Shown in pieces: positions 1-8,403 of a stretch of 64,000 bases of DNA. How positions within the stretch are numbered: the stretch's first letter is position 1; every line of letters begins with the position of its first letter. The notes under the pieces are model-generated. The model saw nothing but the letters and a program-made list of their open reading frames with translations. It was not told the origin of the DNA and ran no database searches. This DNA comes from Puniceicoccaceae bacterium (GTDB taxonomy: Bacteria; Verrucomicrobiota; Verrucomicrobiia; Opitutales; JAFGAQ01): the NCBI GenBank assembly GCA_028285755.1, contig JANQOQ010000006.1:682001-746000 (forward strand), read 5' to 3'. The translations under genes were made by a program, and so were the position numbers.

Positions 1-51
1 CGGAAAACTCACGCAATAAGATAAAGCCAATAAACTCATGATGATCGATCC

Positions 52-2052
52 ATGACTAATTTTCCAAATTTCAAGGACCGTTTCTCTTTACACTACTTTA
101 TCTATTCCCTGCCCTTGGCGCTGATCGCTGGACTGTGTTTTTGGGTGAATACATTTTATGTTTATAAAGCTGAGTTAGCCTTTGATATCACTGTCGAAAA
201 GCCTGGGCATATTGAGCTATTTTTTGATCTGGGTGATGGGCAAAACTATCAGTCCATACAAACCGTCAAGTTAGAGGCAAACAAGAGAACCCGAGTTATC
301 CAAGAAATACCCTGGGAAGGTCTGAAAATTTTACGGATCGATCCTAATTCGAATACGGGTTGGTGCCGGATTGAGAATCTTACTCTGGCTAATCATACAG
401 ACATCCCCATTCAAACGCTCAAATTAGAGCAATTCCGCGCATATTTAGGAATCTCAAATATTGAATATATGGATGGATCCATAAGTCTTCAAATCACCGA
501 TGGGGATCCAATGATGTGGGTTGATTATGACTTTACCCAAATTTCAAAACCAAACCGGGATTTATTTTCAGCCACAAGATATACAATTGTGCTTATTTTA
601 ACGACTATTTTGGTATCTTTCATAGGGCACACTCTATTCGGTAAGGTATTTAGTCAGATAGGGCTGGGGGTTGTAGCGTGGCTCATCTTTTGTCCAGGTA
701 TTTATACTCCTGATTCCATATGGCAAATCGAACAAGCTATGGAAAATCAATATAGCGACTGGCATCCACCAACGATGTCCATACTCATCCACTATTGGTT
801 AAAGATAGGGCTGCCAGTGGCTTACTTATCGCTATTTCAAGCTATCTTGCTATTTTTAGGCTTATATTACCTGTACCAAGCATTTTGGTCATTTACAGGT
901 GCTGAAACAAAGACCCGAACGCAGCAAATCATAAAAGATTATGGAATATTGGTTCTTACAATCATTCTAACTTCGCCCATATCACCCCTTGCACCCTATT
1001 CAGTAACACTGTGGAAGGATGTTTGGTTCACAGTGTCCTTGCTTTGGATGACAGTCATTTCTCTGTATGCCTATCAAGTCAAAACGAAAGGCGCTTACAA
1101 ACATACAAAGCTTTTATCCACAGTCTTAGTTCTGGTCTCCTTAGTTTCAGTAGAATTCAGACACAATGCGATCGTTGTTTTACCAGTCATAGCGATAATC
1201 CTGACAATCCTTTTAAAGAAAGAGCGTTGGATTTCTATCACACAAGTAGTGCTCCTGGCATTGCTATTCACTACACCTTTTATCACCGGAAGGATTATCT
1301 CCCATTTGTACCCCGTTGAAAAATCAAACCCAAAAATGTCGATGATGTCATTGGAACTGGTTGGTCTATTAGTGCTCAGACCTGAACTGATGAAAACCTT
1401 TCCAAACACAGCAGAGCATTTGGACAATCAATACGCTGAGAACTTCCAATGGGCCGGATATCGCTATCTCAAATGGCCGGAACAATATGGCAATCCCATC
1501 GTTGACGAAAACTATCTTACACAAGACAACTTTCCATCCATTCAAGAAGAGTATTATAAGGCACTCCGGCTGTATCCCTTTAGTCTGCTAAGGATTAAAC
1601 TAACCAATTACCTCCAATTGCTAAATCCTATGCAAACGATCGAATGGGTTACTATAGGTATTTCCAGTAACAATTTCGGGCTAAGCTTTAATGATCGCTT
1701 CCAATCGACAAGAAAGCATCTCAATGACATCTACGATTTTATAATCCTCAATAACGTCACACGCTGGATATCGGGCGTGCATCTTATTTATCTGATTATT
1801 ACAGCAGCTATTATTGCTACACTTATCTATAAAAGTATAATTGATAAAAGCTTACAGCCTCTATACCTAGCTGCTATTTTTACAACAACGCTTGCCTATT
1901 ACTTATCCTATATTATCGCTACGGTATGGACGGCATTCCGCTATATGTATCCGTCAACGCTTATCGTTCAGCATTTACTAATTTCGATGCTTATTATTTG
2001 GCTTACACACACATTCCATAGGGCAAATGGTAACAATACGCCTAATGGTTAG
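52..2052 (+). CDS. Polytopic membrane protein, DUF6020/GT-C-like
   Basis: A 666-residue inner-membrane protein of unknown substrate. One N-terminal membrane segment (about residues 15-36) is followed by a roughly 120-residue extracytoplasmic beta-rich region, and then by about ten hydrophobic segments from residue 175 to the C-terminus. The stretch CPGIYTPDSIWQ followed by DWHPPTMS (about residues 214-245) resembles the loop of DUF6020-type proteins, which look like GT-C glycosyltransferases; this is recognition by eye. In-frame stops at 22-24 and 31-33 make the ATG at 52 the first possible start, so the gene is complete. The next gene converges on it across a terminator. An envelope polysaccharide role is plausible but unproven. 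Confidence 0.75.
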   Translation: MTNFPNFKDRFSLHYFIYSLPLALIAGLCFWVNTFYVYKAELAFDITVEKPGHIELFFDLGDGQNYQSIQTVKLEANKRTRVIQEIPWEGLKILRIDPNSNTGWCRIENLTLANHTDIPIQTLKLEQFRAYLGISNIEYMDGSISLQITDGDPMMWVDYDFTQISKPNRDLFSATRYTIVLILTTILVSFIGHTLFGKVFSQIGLGVVAWLIFCPGIYTPDSIWQIEQAMENQYSDWHPPTMSILIHYWLKIGLPVAYLSLFQAILLFLGLYYLYQAFWSFTGAETKTRTQQIIKDYGILVLTIILTSPISPLAPYSVTLWKDVWFTVSLLWMTVISLYAYQVKTKGAYKHTKLLSTVLVLVSLVSVEFRHNAIVVLPVIAIILTILLKKERWISITQVVLLALLFTTPFITGRIISHLYPVEKSNPKMSMMSLELVGLLVLRPELMKTFPNTAEHLDNQYAENFQWAGYRYLKWPEQYGNPIVDENYLTQDNFPSIQEEYYKALRLYPFSLLRIKLTNYLQLLNPMQTIEWVTIGISSNNFGLSFNDRFQSTRKHLNDIYDFIILNNVTRWISGVHLIYLIITAAIIATLIYKSIIDKSLQPLYLAAIFTTTLAYYLSYIIATVWTAFRYMYPSTLIVQHLLISMLIIWLTHTFHRANGNNTPNG

Positions 2053-2073
2053 AGAATTCTATATGTATTAAAA

Positions 2074-2104
2074 AAGAGCCCTGAGTTTTCAACCCAGGGC
2101 TCTT
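2074..2104 (-). terminator. Rho-independent terminator
   Basis: A perfect 10-bp stem (AAGAGCCCTG / CAGGGCTCTT) with an 11-nt loop. On the minus strand the stem is followed by a run of six T, so it is a good terminator for the Gfo/Idh/MocA gene ending at 2119. The plus-strand side has no T-run, so it would stop the membrane-protein transcript less efficiently. Confidence 0.85.
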
Positions 2105-2118
2105 AGATTAAAGCAAGA

Positions 2119-3474
2119 TTATACGCTTAATTCCCAACCGGGCTCGTATTCACGGGCGTCGTATTTTTTGACCAGCTCCTTATCTTTCATCTTACCGGTC
2201 TTACTGTCCACCAGGACCAACGCATCTCCGGCACGTGAAGAAATATTCGCATAGTGCGTGAGGTGTGTACTGGGTACGCCCTCCTTCATGGGAGCTGCCA
2301 GTTTTTCACCTTTGCGGATCGCATTTACCCAGTTACGCACGTGGATATCGGTCATTCCTCCACCCCCGCCGAGTGCGATGCCGCCTTCGTTGGTACCGGC
2401 AAGGGTCTCGCGGATTAGGTCTCCCTTACGATCATAGAGGCGGTATCCCCCGCGATTGAGGTGCACGGATCCTTCGCTGCCGTAGACAACGAGGCCGCGA
2501 CCGCCTTGATAGGTTTGGTAGCCATTGCGGCTCTTACCGTCCCACTGGATCACTTTATTTCCAGCAAATCGGTAGGTGGCTTCCATGGTGTCATACATTT
2601 CCCAGCCATCGTCGGCAAAATGGTGCTTACCGGAAATGGTGCGAACTTCCTCCGGGTAGACAACTCCAAGCGCCCATCGTGCGACATCCAACTCGTGGGT
2701 TCCATTGTTGGCAGACTCTGCAGTGCCCCAATGCCAGCGCCAGTGCCAGTTGTAATCTTCTACAATGTCGATAAAGTCCGTACGGGGTGCTGGTCCTTGC
2801 CAGAGTTCCCAATCGAGCTCTTTGGGGGGTGCGACGACCTTGGGGTTTGCAACCCGTCCACGCGCATTGTTATAAAAAGCCACTGCCTTATAAGGATCAC
2901 CGATTACCCCCTCATGGATTTGAGCTACGATCTCTTGCGTTTCACGGGATGAGCGTTGCTGGCTTCCCATTTGAATTTTCAGATCACTGTATTTCTTCTC
3001 AGCTTTTAGCAGCATACGATCCTCATCGAGATTGTATGCACAGGGCTTTTCTACATATACGTGTTTACCATGCTTTAAGCCCAGTAATGCTTCATAAGCG
3101 TGGAGGTGGTCCGGAGTCGCGATCATAATGGCATCGACATCCTTCTGTTCGACTACTTTTCGTATGTCCTTTTCGGCCTTGGGTTTGTATCCCAGCACTT
3201 CCTCTGCATGCTTCATGCCTGCATCCATTTGGCGGCTGTCCACCTCGATCAGGTAAGTGAGTTTAACATTGGGCACTTTTGCCAGGGAATCCATCAACGG
3301 TTTACCCCGCCGCTTAAAACCCGCCAAGGCAACATGCAGGGTATCATTGGCGCCAATCACACTGGCATAACTCTTTGCGGTACTGGCAACCGCGATTCCG
3401 GCCGCACCCAGTGCAGACTTTTTAATAAAGGATCGACGCGTATCCGTCGGTAAGGAGTCATTCGTATCGTTCAT
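2119..3474 (-). CDS. Gfo/Idh/MocA family oxidoreductase, Tat-exported
   Basis: A 451-residue NAD(P)-dependent oxidoreductase of the Gfo/Idh/MocA family. The N-terminus carries a twin-arginine signal (TRRSFIKKSALGAAGIAVAS, about residues 12-31), so the protein is probably folded and cofactor-loaded in the cytoplasm and exported. The Rossmann half runs from about residue 45, and the family motif VEKPCAYN gives the conserved EKP lysine. A C-terminal GFO_IDH_MocA_C domain follows. Tat-exported members are abundant in Verrucomicrobiota and Planctomycetota and usually act on sugars or polyols, but the substrate cannot be read here. It is transcribed alone, ending at the terminator at 2074-2104. A second family member lies at 31792-33141. 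Confidence 0.9.
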   Translation of the reverse strand: MNDTNDSLPTDTRRSFIKKSALGAAGIAVASTAKSYASVIGANDTLHVALAGFKRRGKPLMDSLAKVPNVKLTYLIEVDSRQMDAGMKHAEEVLGYKPKAEKDIRKVVEQKDVDAIMIATPDHLHAYEALLGLKHGKHVYVEKPCAYNLDEDRMLLKAEKKYSDLKIQMGSQQRSSRETQEIVAQIHEGVIGDPYKAVAFYNNARGRVANPKVVAPPKELDWELWQGPAPRTDFIDIVEDYNWHWRWHWGTAESANNGTHELDVARWALGVVYPEEVRTISGKHHFADDGWEMYDTMEATYRFAGNKVIQWDGKSRNGYQTYQGGRGLVVYGSEGSVHLNRGGYRLYDRKGDLIRETLAGTNEGGIALGGGGGMTDIHVRNWVNAIRKGEKLAAPMKEGVPSTHLTHYANISSRAGDALVLVDSKTGKMKDKELVKKYDAREYEPGWELSV

Positions 3475-3672
3475 ATTTTAGCTAAATCAGAAATTAACAG
3501 TTAGACTATTGATACTCAAAGAGTGAAAAAGGTTCAACTCTGTGGGCTTAAATATAGGGTCTTATAAGTTTCTCTAACGTTTGAGTAAGTTTCAATAAAA
3601 AAGGCGGAGATAGAAGTAATACCCATAATTAAAAGTTCATAGCCTGCAAAGTGCATTGATTTTTAGAAAAAA
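3475..3672. other. Intergenic leader region
   Basis: About 200 bases of AT-rich, non-coding sequence upstream of the minus-strand Tat oxidoreductase; it must hold that gene's promoter. No convincing -35/-10 pair, RNA gene or ORF was found. The terminator of the neighbouring operon lies just to the right. Confidence 0.4.
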
Positions 3673-3704
3673 GTGGCTCGGCAATACCCCTATTGCCGAG
3701 CCAC
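3673..3704 (-). terminator. Strong rho-independent terminator
   Basis: A perfect 14-bp stem (arms 3673-3686 and 3691-3704) closed by a CCCC loop (GGGG on the minus strand). On the minus strand it is followed by TTTTTTC. It lies about 90 bases downstream of the exonuclease stop codon and is the natural end of the leftward operon that starts near 11036. Confidence 0.9.
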
Positions 3705-3795
3705 GCTTTATACCCCTTAATATGAGATGAATCTCTAACCTATATTACAATACTCTAACTAGCCATAAGTAGAGCATACGTCATGCCAGCATTGC

Positions 3796-4662
3796 TTATG
3801 CGCTAATATTGTAACGGGTTTGCGCGTCTTTGTAGGCTTTATTCATTTCGAGCGCATTAAACTCGTCCAGCAATTCGCCATACCGGGCCTCAACAGTATC
3901 TGGTATATCCACTGCCAGATCCAAATTCAGCCGGGTGAGTTGCAGGTTGCGTACTAAATCTTCCTTGCGCTCGGCTACGACAGATTGAAAGCGGGCGGGC
4001 ATTAGGTAGTTGGCTTTTGCGATGATGGTGGCAATGTCACCATATTCGACCAGCCATTTCGCTGCAGTCTTCGGCCCTACACCGGGTAGTCCGGGTATAT
4101 TATCAGATGTATCCCCCACAAGCGCCAGGTAATCAGCCACCTGTGAAGTCTTCACACCGAACTTTTTCTCTACGCCTTCGGCATCGAGCATACGCCAACC
4201 CAAGCGTGGGTTTGCGGTCGGGGGTGGCAGTAATTGCCTGATCGAGCCTCCCACACTTTGCCCGAGGTCTTTATCAGCACTTACGATAACCCCCGGCAGG
4301 TCTTTATCTCCTAAATGTTTGGCATAACTCCCTATCAAATCATCGGCTTCGCAGCCTGGCTGCTCAACACATTGCAAACCCATTTGAACGGTTAAGCGTT
4401 TGATTATCGGTATCTGGGGCACGAGATCCTCCGGAGTTGCCCCACGGTTGGATTTATATTCGGGCAACAGGGCTTCTCGTTCGTCCGCACCATCATCGAA
4501 GAATACGATCATACGCTCAACTCCCTTCATATCCTGCAGATACCAAAGGGTGCGCACCCAACCGTGGATCGCATTCGTGGGGAAACCATCGGAACGCCGC
4601 AAATCCGGCATGCCATAGAAACTGCGAAAAATGAGATTATAACCGTCGACTAGTAGAATCAT
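3796..4662 (-). CDS. 5'-3' exonuclease (Pol I N-domain/ExoIX-like)
   Basis: A 288-residue stand-alone protein equivalent to the N-terminal 5'-3' exonuclease (FEN-like) domain of DNA polymerase I. Visible family features are the N-terminal LLVDGYNLIFRSFYG, the metal-binding CEADDLIGSYA (about residue 103), SADKDLGQ, and the helix-hairpin-helix region GDTSDNIPGLPGVGPKTAA (about residues 182-200). These are the acidic residues that bind the metal ions in flap endonucleases, so it is probably active on RNA primers, flaps or 5' ends. There is no polymerase domain; polA would be elsewhere. Its ATG overlaps the stop of the upstream M48 protease by 4 bp, so the two are translationally coupled although functionally unrelated. 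Confidence 0.9.
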   Translation of the reverse strand: MILLVDGYNLIFRSFYGMPDLRRSDGFPTNAIHGWVRTLWYLQDMKGVERMIVFFDDGADEREALLPEYKSNRGATPEDLVPQIPIIKRLTVQMGLQCVEQPGCEADDLIGSYAKHLGDKDLPGVIVSADKDLGQSVGGSIRQLLPPPTANPRLGWRMLDAEGVEKKFGVKTSQVADYLALVGDTSDNIPGLPGVGPKTAAKWLVEYGDIATIIAKANYLMPARFQSVVAERKEDLVRNLQLTRLNLDLAVDIPDTVEARYGELLDEFNALEMNKAYKDAQTRYNISA

Positions 4663-5450
4663 CGATTACGCTCATAAATTTCGAGGGCCGCGGGCATTTG
4701 CTCGGTCAGCTTGCGAATACGCGTCTCATTGGAAGGGTGAGTGGAAAGAATTTCGGGTGGAGCCTGCCCCCCTAGAGATTGCATGATTAGCCAAAAGTCA
4801 ACCGCAGCACGTGGGTCATAACCTGCCTCAGCCATGTAAATTATCCCCATATAATCCGCCTCGTTCTCATGAGTACGGCTGTAGGGTAACAGTACCCCGA
4901 GTTGCGCACCGAAACCAAGTCCTTGAATGATCGCCACCTGAGTATTTCTATCCATCTCGGAATAACCTAAGCCAATTGCACCTCCAACAAGTGCTCCCTG
5001 TACCAGCAACTGCTGGGAAACCCGCTCGCCACCATGCTTAGCAGCAACATGGGCTACCTCATGGGCTACCACTGCGGCAAGCTGGTCATCATTTTCGAAT
5101 TTGGTCATGATGCCTTCATAAAATCCAATGTATCCTCCCGGCATCGCAAACGCATTAACCTGTTCAGATTTAAAGACTTCAAATTCCCACTCCTCAGGTG
5201 GGGGTAATCCAGCATCGGGACTGCGCTCGCGAGCAGCTATAACGACATCCCGGCCAACCCGGTTCAAACGTTGCCGCATTTGCTGATTATTGGATAGACC
5301 CAGCTCCTTTTTAAGCTCTCCATATTGATTGGCAGCAGCAGACGCAAGCTGCTCATTCGAGATTAAGAGGAGTTGACTGCGACCCGTTTCCGGAACAGTC
5401 GTACAGCCTACGAGAATTAAGAGGAAAGAGAATACCAATAGATGTTTCAT
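4659..5450 (-). CDS. M48 family zinc metalloprotease, lipoprotein
   Basis: A 263-residue periplasmic metallopeptidase of the M48 family (Oma1/LoiP/BepA-like, without the TPR extension of BepA). A lipoprotein signal ends in LVGC with Cys16 as the probable lipidated residue. The zinc site is HEVAH at residues 130-134, with the third ligand Glu in ENEAD (about residue 197). Members of this family degrade or refold misassembled outer-membrane proteins, an inference for this one. It lies 73 bp downstream of the DUF4214 protein and overlaps the exonuclease by 4 bp, so it is probably the fifth gene of the TPR-ExbB-ExbD operon. Confidence 0.92.
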   Translation of the reverse strand: MKHLLVFSFLLILVGCTTVPETGRSQLLLISNEQLASAAANQYGELKKELGLSNNQQMRQRLNRVGRDVVIAARERSPDAGLPPPEEWEFEVFKSEQVNAFAMPGGYIGFYEGIMTKFENDDQLAAVVAHEVAHVAAKHGGERVSQQLLVQGALVGGAIGLGYSEMDRNTQVAIIQGLGFGAQLGVLLPYSRTHENEADYMGIIYMAEAGYDPRAAVDFWLIMQSLGGQAPPEILSTHPSNETRIRKLTEQMPAALEIYERNR

Positions 5451-5523
5451 GCCGGTTACCTAAATTAGTAAAGTTGTTAGGTATTTACCACGCAAGTGAT
5501 TATTGGGGCAAATCTAAAAAGCG

Positions 5524-7266
5524 CTATTCCCACTCATTTAGTGTATAGTTAAAAATGGAAATACCGTCATCCTGTTCCAGGAAAAGGTATATCCATTGAG
5601 AATCAGCGTATCTGTAAATATTCGGAAAAAGATCATCACGTGTGTAAGCGGCATCCACGTATTCGTTCCATAGCCAGATGTCATCTTCACTTTGTTCCAG
5701 GTAGGTCCAGCCAAGTTTCTCCTGATACACCCAGGGAAAGTGGATATCACTGACAAATCCAAACCAATCGCTATATTTCCAACCCTCTGAATTCGCAGTC
5801 AGATCCTCAAATATGCTGACCTGATCTTGCTTTGACAACTCATCGATGGGTTGGGAAACAGACTCACCGACTCGCGTCCTCTGTGGCTCAAATCTTAACC
5901 GAAAGTCTTCTTCGTGAATGAGCGAATCGATTTTTTCAGCAAAATCCAACCCAAGCAAAGGTCGAATCCGTTCCCGCGTTGGCTTTTCCTTGAGCAATGT
6001 GCTCACCAGGTATGCGGCAGTATCACGACTTTCAATCTCTGCCAGATTGATACCTTCAAAATTATACCCCAACGGTAAATTTCTAACTAGAGAACTCGCA
6101 AAGTCCTCAACACGGCCCACCGCCTGCACCCCTCTCTGATTTTCATAACTGCGCCACGGTTTGGGTGGTTGCTCAAAGCGATTTAAAAATAGCGTATCGA
6201 TTGTCGTTTTAAGAGTATTTTCTACCGCAATTTGAGGATTCCAATCCTGTTTTTCTTTGTAAATGGAATCGATCACATAGTCCAAAAATCCATCATCCAT
6301 GACATCTCTTTCACGGATGGGTTGAGTAACCTGCAAATTCGTGTGTATGGAATAATTAGCCGATTTCCCCAAAAAACCCCTTATGGACAATACATACTCA
6401 CCCGGCATTAAGGTCACGCTCAAATCAAAATTAAATGCAACGCCCGAGTCATCATCATTGGCAATGACTTTCCCTTCTGCATCTTTCAATTCTGCAACGA
6501 TATCGGCAGAACCCGTTGAGTAGGCGTGGAAAAGAGTCTCTTTCTCAATTCTAAATTCGTAGGTATCTGTTATACCTTGTGAGACATTTGACTCTGATCC
6601 TGAAAACGTAGGATCACCATCACTTTTCATGGATTTATAGTTTTCGACAACGGCTTGAAATTCAAAGGGATCGGGCCATTCCCCTGTAATCATCTGGTAG
6701 GCGTTGTGAGCATCCAGAAGCACCTTCAATTCATCACTTTGCATTAATGAATTCAGAATCTCTTCGCGTGAAGTTAATGCGAACTCCAACTCCTGCAGCA
6801 AGAAGTTGAGCTCATCTGCAGAAGGTTCCCGAAACAGTAAATCCCTATAAATTTGTTGAATATACTCCTCTGCATTGGTGATCGAATCGGTGACCACAAA
6901 TTCCTTGGACTTCGCAGGCACAGCATAGATGGGCGTGATCGGAGATTCATTCAGGTTTCCGTCCGCTAACTCAACAACCGCCTGGATTTCGTATACCCCT
7001 GAGCCGGTTAATTCAATTAAGTCCGATTGATAGGGCATTGAATTATCTAATAATCCCACACGGGAACCGTTGATATAAAACCTTACGCCTCGGATGAGTT
7101 GGGGTCGGTGAATAACCGCCTCAATTTCCAACTGATCTCCTACCGTAAAGATATCATTCGCAGAAGGGCTCGTAACCGTAATGAGCGCACCCTCTTCATC
7201 ATCAGAGCCGAGGCATGCCAGCATTGGATAAATCCCAAACAATAAGACTAGGCACAGAGTCTTCAC
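5524..7266 (-). CDS. Secreted Ig-like/DUF4214/PPC protein
   Basis: A 580-residue exported protein of unknown function. A signal peptide ends near MLAC (Cys18), possibly a non-classical lipobox. Next come an Ig-like domain (about residues 28-110, with VTSPSAND and VRFYINGSRVG as in bacterial Ig repeats), a DUF4214-like helical region (about 130-190, EEYIQQIYRDLLFREPSADE) and a pre-peptidase C-terminal (PPC)-like beta domain (about 225-305, ending in YVLSIRGFLGKSANYSI). The last 270 residues are not recognised, except that the tail (after 510) is rich in Trp and Tyr, as in WYxD-type repeats. It overlaps exbD by 4 bp, which ties it to the ExbB/ExbD motor. Confidence 0.75.
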   Translation of the reverse strand: MKTLCLVLLFGIYPMLACLGSDDEEGALITVTSPSANDIFTVGDQLEIEAVIHRPQLIRGVRFYINGSRVGLLDNSMPYQSDLIELTGSGVYEIQAVVELADGNLNESPITPIYAVPAKSKEFVVTDSITNAEEYIQQIYRDLLFREPSADELNFLLQELEFALTSREEILNSLMQSDELKVLLDAHNAYQMITGEWPDPFEFQAVVENYKSMKSDGDPTFSGSESNVSQGITDTYEFRIEKETLFHAYSTGSADIVAELKDAEGKVIANDDDSGVAFNFDLSVTLMPGEYVLSIRGFLGKSANYSIHTNLQVTQPIRERDVMDDGFLDYVIDSIYKEKQDWNPQIAVENTLKTTIDTLFLNRFEQPPKPWRSYENQRGVQAVGRVEDFASSLVRNLPLGYNFEGINLAEIESRDTAAYLVSTLLKEKPTRERIRPLLGLDFAEKIDSLIHEEDFRLRFEPQRTRVGESVSQPIDELSKQDQVSIFEDLTANSEGWKYSDWFGFVSDIHFPWVYQEKLGWTYLEQSEDDIWLWNEYVDAAYTRDDLFPNIYRYADSQWIYLFLEQDDGISIFNYTLNEWE

Positions 7267-7787
7267 TGAATCTCACGATTAAACGGCAAAGGAGGTTCTG
7301 AGTAGGGCTCAATGGCAAGCTGTATGCGCGAATATCCAAGCTGTTTGCAAAGGCCGATAATATTCGTCTGCATTTCCAGAGATACGGCTGAGTCCATCTT
7401 GACCAGCAAAGTCGCAAGGGCATTCCTTTCTTTATCAAAATCCTCGTTCTCTGCGTAACTCCTGAGCCGGTCCCAGTTATATATGGCACCCCTATAGAAG
7501 AAAAGATACTCATTGTCCCGCAGGTTTATGGAAAGGACTTCATCTACACGCACATTATCCAATAGTGAGTCTTCGAGCGCCGGAAGCTCCATGGCGATAC
7601 CCGGTGAGTAAATAAGCTTTGAGCTTAATAAGAAGAAGAGGATACCAATGAATAAAAAGTCCAAAAACGGAACCAAATCCATATCTGACCTGGGGGATTT
7701 CAAGCGAATCTTAAGGTCCAGCGGACTGCTTAAGCGCCCCTCCGAATAATCATCTACCAAATCCTTATTCTGCTTCTTCCGACTCAT
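7263..7787 (-). CDS. ExbD/TolR-family biopolymer transport protein
   Basis: A 174-residue single-span inner-membrane protein. The cytoplasmic N-terminus (about 33 residues) is followed by MDLVPFLDFLFIGILFFLL. Asp43 sits at the position of the conserved proton-carrying Asp of ExbD/TolR. The periplasmic domain is about 115 residues long. It would form the rotor-like stator core of a proton-motive-force-driven complex with the ExbB-like protein. The gene overlaps exbB by 23 bp upstream and the DUF4214 gene by 4 bp downstream, so the subunits are tightly co-translated. No TonB, Pal or TolB gene is nearby, so the energised partner is open. Confidence 0.88.
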   Translation of the reverse strand: MSRKKQNKDLVDDYSEGRLSSPLDLKIRLKSPRSDMDLVPFLDFLFIGILFFLLSSKLIYSPGIAMELPALEDSLLDNVRVDEVLSINLRDNEYLFFYRGAIYNWDRLRSYAENEDFDKERNALATLLVKMDSAVSLEMQTNIIGLCKQLGYSRIQLAIEPYSEPPLPFNREIQ

Positions 7788-8403
7788 TATCCAGATTCGT
7801 CAACAATTGTATCATATCATGCCCCACCCATTCAATATCATGCACAACAGCGCGAAAGCGACCATGCAGAAAATGGTGGGCCAGCTGGGCCAAAATCGCA
7901 ATGGTGATCCCTAAAATTGTGGTTAACAACGCCTCACCCATAAAGCCTGCATAGTCCGCACTGTTTGCATAGGGGCCATCCACATTCAGCGCATAAAAAG
8001 CCTCCATAATGGCCAATAAAGTGCCAAGTAGTCCGATAAGCGGGGCGATTCTTGAAACCACAGACAGTGTGCCGATACGGCGCTGCAGGTAAGGGATTTC
8101 AACCATCGCCGCGGTCTGAACCGCTTCCGTTAAACGCTCTTTGGATTGATCATAGTTTAATAACGCAGCCTTAATGATATTTGAAATCGTGCCCGGATTT
8201 TCCTCGCAAATCGTAAGTGCCTCCACCAGCCGCTTCTTCTTAATATTGTTGCTGATTCCATCTACAAATGAGCTGGTATTGTAGTGACCCTTATGCAGGA
8301 AAAAAAGGCGCTCAACAAACAGGACAAATCCAAAAAAGCTAATTGCCAATAGCAACCACATCATGGGGCCGCCCTGTTGAATTATCGATGTGTCAAAATT
8401 CAT
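7765..8403 (-). CDS. ExbB/TolQ/MotA-family proton channel
   Basis: A 212-residue protein with the three-helix topology of ExbB/TolQ: helix 1 at about residues 14-32 and helices 2 and 3 at about 113-135 and 160-182. The conserved channel segments are visible as IAPLIGLLGTLLAIMEAF and GEALLTTILGITIAILAQ, which carry the polar/acidic and Thr residues that line the proton path. It is expected to form a pentamer around the ExbD dimer. The ATG overlaps the stop of the TPR gene by 4 bp, and the 3' end overlaps exbD. Confidence 0.9.
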   Translation of the reverse strand: MNFDTSIIQQGGPMMWLLLAISFFGFVLFVERLFFLHKGHYNTSSFVDGISNNIKKKRLVEALTICEENPGTISNIIKAALLNYDQSKERLTEAVQTAAMVEIPYLQRRIGTLSVVSRIAPLIGLLGTLLAIMEAFYALNVDGPYANSADYAGFMGEALLTTILGITIAILAQLAHHFLHGRFRAVVHDIEWVGHDMIQLLTNLDNESEEAE

